A DNA stretch of 64,000 nucleotides from Pedobacter soli (GTDB lineage Bacteria; Bacteroidota; Bacteroidia; Sphingobacteriales; Sphingobacteriaceae). The notes under the pieces are model-generated. The model worked only from the letters and a program-made list of their open reading frames with translations, ran no database searches and had not been told where the DNA came from. The stretch is from NCBI RefSeq assembly GCF_900101435.1, contig NZ_FMZH01000004.1, positions 312,615-376,614 on the forward strand, read 5' to 3'. Positions 54,760 to 64,000 of this stretch are shown one piece after another; positions within the stretch are counted from its first letter, which is position 1; every line of letters begins with the position of its first letter. Both the position numbers and the translations under genes were made by a program.

Positions 54760-56559
54760 TTATTTCTTAGTTTGTTGTTGCTGTTGTTGTTGACGCATGT
54801 AATCGTCTAAACGCTGCTGGAATTTAGATTTTTTCTTTTTCTCGTCAGCTGGCCTGGCTTTATTCTGTTGAATTAAAGCGTGGATTTTATCGTCATCAAC
54901 CATTTTACGGATTAAGAACTGCTGACCGAAAGTCATTAAGTTGGCTAAGAAGTAATAGTAGTTTAATCCGGCAGGATAGCTATTTAATACCCCTAAGAAA
55001 ATGATTGGCATAATATAACCAATGTATTTCATCTGTCCGGTAGCACCCGAAACCTGGTTGTTAAAGTAGGTCATGATCAGGGTTGATACCGTCATCAATA
55101 CACACATTAAACTTAAGTGATCACCGATGAATGGTAATTTAACACCGAAACGGATAAACTCATCATAGGTTGACAAATCTTTCATCCAAAGGAAACTCTC
55201 GCCACGTAACTCGAATAAGTTAGGGAAGAAGAAGAAGAAAGCCATTACCAGTGGCAATTGTAATACCATTGGCAAACAACCTCCAAGTGGGTTCACACCA
55301 GCCTTTTTATATAATTTTAAATATTCTTGTTGAACCAATGTTGGGTTATCTTCGCCTACTTTAGCTTTAATTTCGTCCATTTCTGGCTTCAATACACGCA
55401 TTTTAGCCATTGAAAGGTACGACTTGTAGGTAAGCGGCGATAAAGCAACTTTTAACAAGATGGTTAATACCAGAATGATTAAACCGTAGTTCCAGCCGAA
55501 GCTGTTTAAGAAATTAAATACCGGTAATACAATAAAGCGGTTAATGTATTTTAAAGGCCAGTAGCCCATATCAACCTGTTGCTCTAAATCGTAACCTTGT
55601 GCTTTTAAAGCAGAGAATTTGTTGGTGCCGAAGTAGAACTCCATTTCGTAAACCTGGTTTGCAGTATGCGCATAAGGCAATTGCATGTTGGCATCGTAAA
55701 ACTTAACCTGACCAGGAGCCGTTGGGATTTTTACTTCTAAACTTCCTTTTTCAAAAGCTTGTTTGGCAATTAACGATGCCGAGAAAAAGTGCTGTTTGAA
55801 AGAGAACCACTGGATTTTACCTTTCGATAGTTCTTCCTTTTCATCTTTCGAAACACTTAAATGGTTTACATCGCCATCTAAATATTTGTAATAAGGTGCC
55901 GAATAACGGTGCTCACTTTCAATCGATTTTTCTTGTTGCAACAGGGTAGTTTGCCAGTTCAAACCAACATTATTACCTGCAATAACCTGCTGTAAGCCAA
56001 CTAAATTGATGTTGAAAGCAACTTTGTTACTTAATGCTTTTAAATCGTAAACATACTCAACATAAGCATTCGCACCATAATTGGCACGCATGGTAACCGT
56101 ATTACCGGTTTTAGTTGGCGTAAAGTATAAATCGTTGGTGTTAATTACTTTACCAGCTGCATTCAGGCTTAAACCAAATTTGTTCTGGTTACCTGAAAAT
56201 AAAACCAGCGGTTTTCCGGCAAAGGTTTTTTGACCTTTAATTTCTACCGATGAAATTTTACCACCTTTATTGCTTAGGGTGATTAACAAGTTCTCGTTTT
56301 CTAAAACAGTGCTCGATTCGGTTCCGGTTATTGCCGTACCAAAAGGGCCTTTTAAAGCTAAAGAATCTACTGCAGGATTAACAACTGCAGTTTTTGTAGT
56401 ATCTTTTTGTATTGGCGAAACGCCGGCTTTTTTCAGCGAATCTAAACGCTCAATTTCTTTGGCTTTTTTCACTTCAGCCTCGTTCGGCTTCAGGAAGTAG
56501 AATGATCCAGCCAAAATGATCATAATCAGGAACAATCCTGTAAAGGTATTTCTATCCAT
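54760..56559 (-). CDS. yidC: Membrane protein insertase YidC
   Basis: This 599-aa inner-membrane insertase helps fold and insert membrane proteins, alone or with SecYEG. It has an N-terminal helix (about 6-23), a large periplasmic beta domain (about 60-335), then five core helices in the 340-560 region with LLKVALSPLTYKSYLSMAKM. The conserved hydrophilic-groove arginine (R366 of E. coli) is K370 here. The C-terminus is Lys/Gln-rich (QQQQQQQTKK), likely contacting ribosomes. It starts 20 bp after pyrG and is probably co-transcribed. Confidence 0.97.
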   Translation of the reverse strand: MDRNTFTGLFLIMIILAGSFYFLKPNEAEVKKAKEIERLDSLKKAGVSPIQKDTTKTAVVNPAVDSLALKGPFGTAITGTESSTVLENENLLITLSNKGGKISSVEIKGQKTFAGKPLVLFSGNQNKFGLSLNAAGKVINTNDLYFTPTKTGNTVTMRANYGANAYVEYVYDLKALSNKVAFNINLVGLQQVIAGNNVGLNWQTTLLQQEKSIESEHRYSAPYYKYLDGDVNHLSVSKDEKEELSKGKIQWFSFKQHFFSASLIAKQAFEKGSLEVKIPTAPGQVKFYDANMQLPYAHTANQVYEMEFYFGTNKFSALKAQGYDLEQQVDMGYWPLKYINRFIVLPVFNFLNSFGWNYGLIILVLTILLKVALSPLTYKSYLSMAKMRVLKPEMDEIKAKVGEDNPTLVQQEYLKLYKKAGVNPLGGCLPMVLQLPLVMAFFFFFPNLFELRGESFLWMKDLSTYDEFIRFGVKLPFIGDHLSLMCVLMTVSTLIMTYFNNQVSGATGQMKYIGYIMPIIFLGVLNSYPAGLNYYYFLANLMTFGQQFLIRKMVDDDKIHALIQQNKARPADEKKKKSKFQQRLDDYMRQQQQQQQTKK

Positions 56560-56579
56560 TATTTGTGTCTGTACTGCTT

Positions 56580-58196
56580 TTAATTCGTTTTCTTTTTCGC
56601 AAACTCCATCGCAGCGGCGACAAATTTAACAAAAAGTGGGTGAGGATTAGCAACTGTTGATTTTAATTCAGGGTGAAATTGTCCGCCAACGAAAAAAGGA
56701 TGGTTTTTAAGCTCCACAATCTCAACCAAATTGCTTTGTGGGTTCATACCCGAAGCAATCATACCAGCTTCTTCGTATTGCTTTAAATAGGCATTGTTAA
56801 ATTCGTAACGGTGACGGTGGCGCTCATTAATGTGCGTTTTACCATAAATGCTATAAGCTTTTGTACCTTTTTTAATATCGCATGGGTAAGAACCTAAACG
56901 CATGGTTCCACCTTTATTGGTAATTTTTTTCTGCTCTTCCATCATGTTAATTACCGGATTAGCAGTGTTTTCTTCAATTTCGGTAGTATGTGCATCTTTT
57001 AAGCCTAAAACGTTACGGCCAAACTCAATTACCGCACATTGCATACCTAAACAAATACCAAAGAAAGGTACGTTGTTCTCGCGAACATATTTAATGGTAT
57101 CAATTTTACCTTCAATACCACGGCTACCAAAACCTGGTGCTACTAAAACACCTTGCAGGTGACCTAATTTTTCTTTTACGTTATCGGCAAAAATACCTTC
57201 AGAGTGAATATACTCCACTTTTACCTTACATTCGTTTTTCGAACCTGCGTGTACAAAAGATTCGATAATTGATTTATAAGCATCAGGTAACTCAACATAT
57301 TTACCCACCAAGCCAATTCTAACTTCGGCAGTTGGGTTTTTTAAACGACCAAGGAAATCTTTCCAGCTTTCCATATCCGGATCGTTTTTGGTTGGCAGTT
57401 TTAATTTCGATAAAACAGTTTTATCCAGTTGTTCTTTTAACATCAACAATGGCACATCGTAAATAGTAGATGCATCCATCGATTCGACTACGGCATTGAT
57501 GTTAACGTTACAGAATAAGGCGATTTTTTTTCTTAAATCAGAACTTAAGTGGTGCTCTGTTCTGCAAACCAGGATATCTGGCTGAATACCGTACTCTAAT
57601 AAGGCTTTAACAGAGTGTTGCGTAGGTTTTGTTTTTAGCTCACCTGCAGCAGCTAAATAAGGCACAAGCGTTAAGTGAATTACAATAGCATTGGTGTTGC
57701 CTTCTTCCCACTTAAACTGACGTACAGCTTCGATAAATGGTAACGATTCGATATCGCCAACAGTACCACCCAATTCGGTAATTATAATATCGTACTCGCC
57801 GCTTTCGCCAAGCATACGCATGTTGCGTTTAATCTCGTCGGTAATGTGGGGTACCACCTGTACAGTTTTACCTAAATACTCGCCTTTACGTTCTTTGTTA
57901 ATTACATTCTGGTAAATACGGCCGGTTGTAATGTTATTGGCCTGCGAAGTTGGAACGTTAAGGAAACGCTCATAATGACCAAGGTCCAAATCAGTTTCAG
58001 CGCCATCTTCGGTTACAAAACATTCACCATGCTCGTAAGGGTTTAAAGTTCCCGGATCGATATTGATGTACGGATCGAATTTCTGAATGGTTACACGGTA
58101 GCCCCGTGCCTGTAAAAGTTTAGCTAAAGATGCGGAAATGATGCCCTTACCTAAAGAAGAAGTAACACCGCCCGTAACAAAAATATACTTAGTCAT
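56580..58196 (-). CDS. pyrG: CTP synthase
   Basis: This 538-aa enzyme converts UTP to CTP using ATP and glutamine. The N-terminal synthetase (about 1-270) begins with [20 protein letters not shown] and includes [18 protein letters not shown] (here [10 protein letters not shown] and LNPYEHGE). The C-terminal class I glutamine amidotransferase (about 290-535) has the nucleophile Cys in FGICLGMQ and His/Glu in GQFHPE. Length is standard. It is the first gene of a two-gene unit with yidC, a linkage seen in related bacteria. Confidence 0.98.
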   Translation of the reverse strand: MTKYIFVTGGVTSSLGKGIISASLAKLLQARGYRVTIQKFDPYINIDPGTLNPYEHGECFVTEDGAETDLDLGHYERFLNVPTSQANNITTGRIYQNVINKERKGEYLGKTVQVVPHITDEIKRNMRMLGESGEYDIIITELGGTVGDIESLPFIEAVRQFKWEEGNTNAIVIHLTLVPYLAAAGELKTKPTQHSVKALLEYGIQPDILVCRTEHHLSSDLRKKIALFCNVNINAVVESMDASTIYDVPLLMLKEQLDKTVLSKLKLPTKNDPDMESWKDFLGRLKNPTAEVRIGLVGKYVELPDAYKSIIESFVHAGSKNECKVKVEYIHSEGIFADNVKEKLGHLQGVLVAPGFGSRGIEGKIDTIKYVRENNVPFFGICLGMQCAVIEFGRNVLGLKDAHTTEIEENTANPVINMMEEQKKITNKGGTMRLGSYPCDIKKGTKAYSIYGKTHINERHRHRYEFNNAYLKQYEEAGMIASGMNPQSNLVEIVELKNHPFFVGGQFHPELKSTVANPHPLFVKFVAAAMEFAKKKTN

Positions 58197-58258
58197 GTTT
58201 GATAATTTGTGAAATCAACCAGTTTTTAATCACTCGTTAATTGTTTTTGTACGGGATA

Positions 58259-58266
58259 CAAAGGTA
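58259..58266 (-). promoter_or_regulatory. -7 box of the pyrG-yidC promoter
   Basis: On the minus strand this reads TACCTTTG, an exact TAnnTTTG match, giving a leader of about 55 nt before ATG 58196. No clear -33 TTTG is seen. Confidence 0.55.
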
Positions 58267-58357
58267 CGAAAAATTATCGCCGGTTTTAGGTTGTGGCCAG
58301 AATATTTTTTGTTGATTTTATATGATTGATATTGACTGATTTATCTGCCGGATCTGG

Positions 58358-59119
58358 TTACAATATTAAATTATAGATCTCTTTTTTGATGTCTTCTATT
58401 TTTCGGGGATTCTTTTTATCGTCGTATCGGGTATAGAGATCGATCATTTTTTTGAAATCCTTTTCATTATCCGTCCTTTTGCCTTTAGTTGGTGCTGCAA
58501 TAGCCAGAATAGGTACATTTTTGGCTTCTATTTTGGTAGCAAACCAGGTAGTATAATAACGGGGGATGGCTAAACCCAGAATCATACCCGGTAAACCGGT
58601 AAATCCTTCAGGACCACCGCGCAGCAATATTTCATCGGTATAAAAGGCAACCACCGAAACGGTATCGTTAATCACCGCAATGGCTTTACGGCATTCGTAA
58701 CCGGCAATCTTGCGTACATCGTGCATAATTTTCCATTTCAAATGGGGGATGGTATCTTTCAGGATAAAATCTTCGCCGTGTATAGGTTTTCTCAGTACGC
58801 GGGTTTTCTGACCAAAGTTGGTAAAGATCTCGTTGGTATTTTCATCCGACAGGAAAAAGAACTGATTATCGCTTACTGTTTCTTTGGCTTTTGCACGGTA
58901 AATAGAAACACTGTCGTTAAAGTTATATTCCCAGTTTGATGTGCGGTATTTGCTCATTTTATCTTTGGCATCATCTGATATCCAGTCGTTATCGGCAAAG
59001 CGTTGCTTTTGGTTTACCTTCTTTTCGAAAGTTATTTTTGCGCTTTGGATAAAAACAGTCTGTGCTTTAAGCAAGGCGACTGTTAAAATCATCATTAGCG
59101 TTAAGAATGCGTTTTTCAT
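58358..59119 (-). CDS. GLPGLI family protein
   Basis: This 253-aa secreted protein has a signal peptide (about 1-19, ending LLKAQ) and the family-defining segment GFTGLPGMILGLAIP (about 172-186). Such proteins are found in Bacteroidota, often beside CarboxypepD-reg/outer-membrane barrel genes; their function is unknown. It starts 6 bp after the barrel gene at 59126-61897, so both are almost surely co-expressed and may form a complex or a secretion/assembly pair. Confidence 0.87.
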   Translation of the reverse strand: MKNAFLTLMMILTVALLKAQTVFIQSAKITFEKKVNQKQRFADNDWISDDAKDKMSKYRTSNWEYNFNDSVSIYRAKAKETVSDNQFFFLSDENTNEIFTNFGQKTRVLRKPIHGEDFILKDTIPHLKWKIMHDVRKIAGYECRKAIAVINDTVSVVAFYTDEILLRGGPEGFTGLPGMILGLAIPRYYTTWFATKIEAKNVPILAIAAPTKGKRTDNEKDFKKMIDLYTRYDDKKNPRKIEDIKKEIYNLIL

Positions 59120-59125
59120 GCCTGA

Positions 59126-61897
59126 TTATTTTTTATCTGCTTTAATAAAATTGCCTGTTAAATTGTAGGTTACCCCAATTAAAACATACCTCGGGATAAA
59201 ACTATAGGTATTTTCACTAATATTATTACCACCAACATTGCGACTATAACCTATTTTTTCTGCCAGAATATCAGATACCGATATTTTAAGTTCCAGTTCT
59301 TCGGCCTTCATCATTTTTTTTGACAGGTATGCATTCCAGATGGCTACATTTACTGGTGTGCTAAACGAACTATTTGCCGGTTGATACGATAAATTGATGC
59401 TGGTGCCAAATTCGGTGCTGTAGGGTAAGTTTATGGTGCCGTTTATATCATGCGCATGACTAAAGTTTTTACCATTGTTGATGGCTCCGATAGACGATTT
59501 GCTGTTAGAAAAATTAATTGAAGGACTATATTCCAATTGTACAACCTGGCTATGATAACCAATCCGCGGCCTTATACCGATATTATTACTCACATTTTTA
59601 TTGAGTTTATTATTGAGAAAAGAAAGTGAAGTATTGCGGTTGTAACTGATATTAACACTGGCATTTAAATGCAATTTACTAAAGCCTTTGTGCAAACTGG
59701 CACTGCTATACAAACTGTTTACGCCATTTAAATTGGTATAACTGGTAACGGTTTTATTAAATTCATCAACATTGCTGGTACTTACAATGGCATTTTTGGT
59801 AAAATTATAACTTACATAGGCATACATGTACAGCTGCGATTTCTGCTGAAAACTGTTGATATTAAAGTTTACCCCATTGTTAAACGATGGTTTTAAATTA
59901 GGGTTACCCAGCACCTGGTACAAGGGATCGTTTACTACCCTGATGGGCTGAAGTTGCTCCAGATCTGGTTGATCGGTGTTACCATAATAGCTTACAGAGA
60001 AATTGGTGTTTTTACCTATCCGGTAATCAAAACTGGTGTGTGGTGCCCAGTTGATATAATTTCGGGTAAATTGATTTTTTCTGTCGATATCGTTCAGCTT
60101 GAAAGTAGTTCCGGTTGCCTCCATACCACCAGAGATCGAAAACTTTTTAGCGCGGTATTGAAGTAAAGCTTTACCAACATTCGAAAAGTTATTGAAGTCG
60201 AAATTATTACTTAATGAATCGATTCTGCTATTGTTCAGGTCTTTGTTAAAAACCTCTTTATGACTGTTAGAGGCTATTGTTTTAAAACTATAGGCCGTTT
60301 GTAGCGATAACCTTTTACTCAGCGGCTCAGTGTACGATACACGGGTTGCAAAAGAATGTTGTTTGCCGGAATTATCGTTCAGGTAGTTCCGGTTGTCAGG
60401 CCTGATTACTCCTGCCTCGTAATAGTTTGTGGTACTCAGATTTTCGCCTGTATCGCTGTTTTTTTTGGTTTCAGGTTGTACATCAACAGAAAGCGTGCGG
60501 CCTTTCTTTGCAAATTTTTTGGCATAATTAATATTGCCACTAAACTGGCTGTTATCACCATCGCTGGTATTGGTCTGTTTGCTATTATTTACAATGTCGC
60601 CGGCATCATTTCTGGTTTCATTGTTATTGAAATATTCGCTGCTGTTTCGTGCCTTGCTACCTGCAAATGATACCTTAAGGGTGGCAGATGAATCTAATTT
60701 TACTTCTACATTACCCCGTAAACTCTGTCCGCTATTTTTAGTATCGCTGTTTGAGGCATTCTCGCTGAAGAAGTTGGTGCCATTGGGCAGTAGCGACTGG
60801 TTTTTGGAGGTGTTGCGATCTAAAATGTTACGGTTATTGCCTTTGTAGTTTAATTTAAGGCTGACTTTGTTTTCATTCCATTTATCAGAAAAATGGGCGC
60901 CATAATTGGTAATATCGGGTAAGCCGTTTGTAGGCGAGAAATAATCGTCGTCATCGCCGCCACCATAACTAATCATTACCGAACTTCCATCATCGCCAAC
61001 TTCAATTACATCATAATCGTTCCCTTTAATTTTGCTCATGGCCGCACTTGCTTTCGAATCCTGATTGAGGTTGCTGTTGGAGCCAAATACGGCTGTTTTT
61101 AATTTACCCTTATAAATACCTGCCATTCCGCCCAGGTTTTTAAAATGATTGAGATCGCTATTGGCATCTAAGGTGCTGAGGTAGCCATTCTTGGCATTTT
61201 CCTTCAGCTTAATGTTCATCACCTTTTCTTTTGCCTCGCCTTCTTTAATGCCGGTAAGTTCTTCGTCTTTTGTTTTCTTATCGTAAACCTGCACTTCACT
61301 AACGGCGTTCGCTTTTAAGTATTTGGCGGCCAGGAGCGGGTCATCGCCAAAAAACTCTTCACCATCCACCAGCAAGGTATTTACATCTTTTCCGCCAGCT
61401 TTTATGGCTCCGTTTCTATCAACCTCGATACCGGGTAAACGCCTTAACAATTCCTGCACATTGGCATGGGGTTTAACAGCAAAGCTATCTGCCTGGTAAG
61501 TAATGGTGTCGCCTTTCATGCTAATGGCCTGTTTTTGCGCTTTAATTACCACCTCATTTAAAAGTAAAGCCTTACTGTCCATCGCAATTTTGCCAAGATT
61601 AAACTTTGCCGTATCAGATAGCTGGATATCGCGGATATAATCGGCCATTTTTGGGTAGGTGATGACCAAAGTATAATTGCCTTTTTTTAAGTTGGTCAGT
61701 TCAAACTCGCCATTGGCTTTGGCCCTGACATCTTTAACCAGGATAGAATCTTTGCTGTTAATGAGCAGTATGGAGCTGTTAGAAAGGTTCCTTTTTTCTA
61801 CAGTATCGACCACAATACCTTTAATAATGGCCTTTTGGGCTAAAGCAGGGAGAAACAATGCCGAAAAAATAAAAACGGCGAGGAGATTTTTGAGCAT
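59126..61897 (-). CDS. TonB-dependent-receptor-like outer-membrane beta-barrel protein
   Basis: This 923-aa precursor has a signal peptide (about 1-20, ending ALAQ), a CarboxypepD-reg-like domain (about 22-105), a plug-like region (about 120-230, with LRRLPGIEVDRNGAIKAGG and VDGEEFFGDDPLLAAKYL), and a long Asn/Ser-rich barrel. Like the gene at 4347-6983, it is of the outer_membrane_beta-barrel type; the two share layout and plug style and are probably distant paralogues. It forms an operon with the GLPGLI gene 6 bp downstream. Confidence 0.87.
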   Translation of the reverse strand: MLKNLLAVFIFSALFLPALAQKAIIKGIVVDTVEKRNLSNSSILLINSKDSILVKDVRAKANGEFELTNLKKGNYTLVITYPKMADYIRDIQLSDTAKFNLGKIAMDSKALLLNEVVIKAQKQAISMKGDTITYQADSFAVKPHANVQELLRRLPGIEVDRNGAIKAGGKDVNTLLVDGEEFFGDDPLLAAKYLKANAVSEVQVYDKKTKDEELTGIKEGEAKEKVMNIKLKENAKNGYLSTLDANSDLNHFKNLGGMAGIYKGKLKTAVFGSNSNLNQDSKASAAMSKIKGNDYDVIEVGDDGSSVMISYGGGDDDDYFSPTNGLPDITNYGAHFSDKWNENKVSLKLNYKGNNRNILDRNTSKNQSLLPNGTNFFSENASNSDTKNSGQSLRGNVEVKLDSSATLKVSFAGSKARNSSEYFNNNETRNDAGDIVNNSKQTNTSDGDNSQFSGNINYAKKFAKKGRTLSVDVQPETKKNSDTGENLSTTNYYEAGVIRPDNRNYLNDNSGKQHSFATRVSYTEPLSKRLSLQTAYSFKTIASNSHKEVFNKDLNNSRIDSLSNNFDFNNFSNVGKALLQYRAKKFSISGGMEATGTTFKLNDIDRKNQFTRNYINWAPHTSFDYRIGKNTNFSVSYYGNTDQPDLEQLQPIRVVNDPLYQVLGNPNLKPSFNNGVNFNINSFQQKSQLYMYAYVSYNFTKNAIVSTSNVDEFNKTVTSYTNLNGVNSLYSSASLHKGFSKLHLNASVNISYNRNTSLSFLNNKLNKNVSNNIGIRPRIGYHSQVVQLEYSPSINFSNSKSSIGAINNGKNFSHAHDINGTINLPYSTEFGTSINLSYQPANSSFSTPVNVAIWNAYLSKKMMKAEELELKISVSDILAEKIGYSRNVGGNNISENTYSFIPRYVLIGVTYNLTGNFIKADKK

Positions 61898-62017
61898 GTA
61901 CGGAGAAAACGTTGATAAATAGTTGTTTGGCTATGAGGCGTGAAAATACAACTATTCGATTAGTTTATCTAAAATACCTGCAATTATTTTTAAAAAGCAT
62001 TGAGGTTTGATATTGCA

Positions 62018-62497
62018 CTACATGGGACTTTGTTTTTGGATCAATTTTCTGATCAATACGATCTGACCCAAATGGTAATAACTGTGCTCAATTACGCCCG
62101 CTATATTGCGGAAATAGGTGCCATACTTTTCCTCTTCAAATACTTCATCAAGCTTTTCGTCAGGCATTTGTGCCACTTGCTCAACAAAATTTGTTGCATT
62201 AAGTAGAAACCTTTCTACCAAATTATCCCAATCGCTGGCCGAATGGAGAGGAGGTAAATCAAAACTGTACTGGTCTTTTATCGATAATGGATTGCCGTTG
62301 AATACCGATAAAATTCCTTCCAGATAATAATTAATGTGATAAGTAAGTGCGGCAATGGTATTGAGGCTTTCTATCTGATGAACAGCTTCCTGCAATCTGA
62401 TATTCAATAACTGGTCTTTATAATTGGTATTGGCTATCCAATAACCGTTTAATAAAACTTCCTGTAAGCGATTGGCAAGATCCTGGGCCTTTTTCAT
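62018..62497 (-). CDS. DinB-like four-helix metal-binding protein
   Basis: This 159-aa helical protein carries the DinB-superfamily His triad spacing H54 (TYHINYYL), H138 and H142 (HSYYHLGQI), likely binding a divalent metal. Members include thiol-dependent transferases, but no specific reaction can be read here. It starts 12 bp after the upstream lipoprotein gene, so the two may be co-transcribed. Confidence 0.85.
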   Translation of the reverse strand: MKKAQDLANRLQEVLLNGYWIANTNYKDQLLNIRLQEAVHQIESLNTIAALTYHINYYLEGILSVFNGNPLSIKDQYSFDLPPLHSASDWDNLVERFLLNATNFVEQVAQMPDEKLDEVFEEEKYGTYFRNIAGVIEHSYYHLGQIVLIRKLIQKQSPM

Positions 62498-62509
62498 GTT
62501 AGTGTGTAA

Positions 62510-63052
62510 CTAGCAGCAATTATAGTAAATCTTAACTTTCTGCTCTTGCTCACTCCAGGCAATGTAAATGTTATTTTCTTTACCTAAGCGATATTTGAAA
62601 CCATTCAACCCCTTTTTTTTCAATTCTTCGTAAAGTGCCTTATCAGGAACATAATTGTCTGCTTTATCTTCGGGCATTACGGCAGGTTCCAGGAAATTTT
62701 CATCGCTAAAAAAATCATCGGCAATGGTTTTGATGAAAACAATCTGGTCTTTCTCTTTTGTTAAATCAATATTGGGATCGGTACTGCCTAATAGCTCAGT
62801 ACCCTTTATTTTAGCGTTATAAATCTCTTTCCCATCAGCTTTTTTTATGGTAAATGTCAATACCATATCTTCGGGTTTTCTGCCCGTGAGTTCGATTTTG
62901 AAGGTATCAAGCGTTTTCAAATCAGAGAAAGATTTAGCAACACTCTGGTTAACATTTTTGAATTCAACAGATCCGGCTTCTTTGCCCTGTTTAGATTGGC
63001 ATGCAGAAAATAGAATAAAACAGCTGATAACGAAGATGGGTAATTTTCTCAT
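62510..63052 (-). CDS. Uncharacterised lipoprotein
   Basis: This 180-aa precursor has a signal peptide with lipobox LFSAC (Cys18) followed by QSKQGKEAGS, so it is a membrane-anchored lipoprotein. The mature part is alpha/beta and ends in KIYYNCC, with two terminal cysteines. I do not recognise a domain. Met at 63052 is preferred to an earlier in-frame Met because it places the basic residues right before the hydrophobic core. Confidence 0.75.
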   Translation of the reverse strand: MRKLPIFVISCFILFSACQSKQGKEAGSVEFKNVNQSVAKSFSDLKTLDTFKIELTGRKPEDMVLTFTIKKADGKEIYNAKIKGTELLGSTDPNIDLTKEKDQIVFIKTIADDFFSDENFLEPAVMPEDKADNYVPDKALYEELKKKGLNGFKYRLGKENNIYIAWSEQEQKVKIYYNCC

Positions 63053-63158
63053 GTTCCGAAAATACAAATTTTAGGTCTATTACCGTCTAGACGACTAAAA
63101 ATAATACCCAATAGAGCATTAATTTATCGTGTACATAATGATATTTCAAATATTTATT

Positions 63159-63166
63159 TAAATTTG
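63159..63166 (+). promoter_or_regulatory. -7 box of the MarR-GNAT gene
   Basis: TAAATTTG matches TAnnTTTG, 27 bp before ATG 63194. The candidate operator follows at once. Confidence 0.5.
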
Positions 63167-63180
63167 CGTAACCGATTACG
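63167..63180 (+). promoter_or_regulatory. Candidate MarR operator
   Basis: CGTAA-CCGA-TTACG is a perfect inverted repeat directly after the -7 box, covering the expected transcript start; TTACGTAA overlaps its right side. This is a typical place for MarR autorepression. Binding is inferred. Confidence 0.5.
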
Positions 63181-63193
63181 TAATTAATTATTT

Positions 63194-64000
63194 ATGGATT
63201 TTTTCGAACAGACAGGAAAAGTGGCGATAGGCAGCAGGTTGAGGATGTTAACCGATAAGGTAACGGAAGATGCTGCAAATATTTATCAGCTGTATAATAT
63301 TGATATGCAGCCAAAATGGTTCCCGGTTTTTTATTCCCTATCACAAGGTGAGGAGAAAACCATAACCGAACTGGCTAAGACAATTGGTCATTCGCATCCT
63401 TCAGTAAGTAAGATTATTGGCGAAATGCTGAAGAAGGGCTATGTAAAAGAAAGCAAGGATACAGCAGATGGCAGGCGAAATGTGATCAGCTTAACTGATG
63501 CAGGGCAGGAGGTTGCTTATAAAATTAAAGACCAGTTGATTGATGTAGACGCAGCAATTGAAGAGCTTTCTGCACAAACACAAAATAAACTCTGGGAAGC
63601 GATAGGCGAGTGGGAGTTTTTACTGGAACAAAAAACATTATTAAGAAGGGTGATGGAAAAGAAAAAGGAACGCGATAGCGCAAAAGTTGAAATTGTAGCT
63701 TACAAACCCGAATATCAGGAAGTATTCAGGGCTTTAAATGTAGAATGGATTTCTACTTATTTCGAAATGGAAGAATCTGATTACAAGGCTTTAGATAATC
63801 CGAAGAGTTATATTTTAGATCAGGGTGGCCATATTTTGGTGGCTTTGTACGAAGGAGAGCCGCTTGGTGTGTGCGCTTTAATTAAAATGAATGATGAAGA
63901 ATACGATTTCGAACTCGCTAAAATGGCTGTTTCGCCAAAGGCGCAGGGCAAGAATATCGGTTTTTTACTGGCCTCGGCTATTGTTGAGAAGGCGAGATCA
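63194..64000 (+). CDS. MarR-GNAT fusion protein (3' end missing)
   Basis: The first 269 residues are visible and the gene runs off the window. Residues about 1-145 form a MarR winged helix-turn-helix (ITELAKTIGHSHPSVSKIIG, then a wing with DTADGRRNVISLT). From about 165 a GNAT acetyltransferase domain begins (VEIVAYKPEYQEVFRALN), with the acetyl-CoA loop at AVSPKAQGKNIGFLLASA (Q/R-x-x-G-x-G/A type). Such fusions are seen in Bacteroidota and others; they may couple DNA binding with acetylation. No in-frame stop occurs before 64000. A palindrome at its start suggests autoregulation. Confidence 0.92.
   Translation, partial: MDFFEQTGKVAIGSRLRMLTDKVTEDAANIYQLYNIDMQPKWFPVFYSLSQGEEKTITELAKTIGHSHPSVSKIIGEMLKKGYVKESKDTADGRRNVISLTDAGQEVAYKIKDQLIDVDAAIEELSAQTQNKLWEAIGEWEFLLEQKTLLRRVMEKKKERDSAKVEIVAYKPEYQEVFRALNVEWISTYFEMEESDYKALDNPKSYILDQGGHILVALYEGEPLGVCALIKMNDEEYDFELAKMAVSPKAQGKNIGFLLASAIVEKARS

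Overview
The window looks like a chromosomal segment of a Bacteroidota bacterium of the family Sphingobacteriaceae, most likely Pedobacter or a close relative. The evidence is a SusC/SusD pair, a GLPGLI protein next to an outer-membrane barrel, several CarboxypepD-reg/TonB-type barrels, A/T-rich leaders without clear Shine-Dalgarno sequences, and many -7 boxes of the form TAnnTTTG. The genus is inference. I see no rRNA, tRNA, CRISPR array, insertion sequence or prophage. The accessory content is operons plus several families of small intergenic repeats.

Layout. 0-4.3 kb: two-component NHEJ (ligD, ku) around a cluster of REP-like hairpins. 4.3-7.9 kb: an outer-membrane barrel and a DUF4397 lipoprotein on the minus strand. 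8.1-10.4 kb: katG with a possible OxyR-type site and a long terminator, followed by a 98-bp tandem repeat. 10.9-12.8 kb: lysR-yeiH. 13-16.4 kb: an AAA ATPase with a cysteine-containing unknown protein, an acyltransferase, and an orphan 160-aa protein. 16.4-18.2 kb: a gamma-glutamyltransferase-family hydrolase on the minus strand. 18.5-25.4 kb: the most interesting locus, a TMEM220-like gene followed by a complete ebo operon (eboA-F), with no recognisable metabolite biosynthesis cluster beside it. 25.5-32.8 kb: a minus-strand SusC-SusD-metallophosphoesterase-alkaline-phosphatase-superfamily operon, probably for organophosphate use. 32.9-33.8 kb: a TetR regulator and a small membrane protein. 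34-42.6 kb: a seven-gene unit encoding a tripartite MacAB/TolC-like efflux pump and an NtrC/NtrY-type two-component system. 42.7-46.4 kb: DUF2461, TetR plus SDR, a coiled-coil membrane protein and a KOW protein. 46.6-49.1 kb: a TonB-dependent receptor behind DtxR/MntR-like palindromes. 49.3-51.4 kb: a thioesterase, an 80-aa protein and a fused SpmA-SpmB protein. 51.7-54.5 kb: an S9 peptidase. 54.8-58.2 kb: pyrG-yidC. 58.4-61.9 kb: an outer-membrane barrel with its GLPGLI partner. 62-64 kb: DinB-like, lipoprotein and MarR-GNAT genes, the last running off the end.

Two repeat themes tie the intergenic regions together. One is a family of 7-bp (heptad) tandem repeats at four loci that reduce to a shared degenerate unit close to TYRATAG, two of them arranged as head-to-head arrays able to fold into hairpins. 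The other is a set of short perfect palindromes, some sharing an ATCGTCAT edge. In the ligD-ku gap the stems differ by paired changes that keep base pairing. Most functional calls rest on motif recognition by eye; no database search was run.
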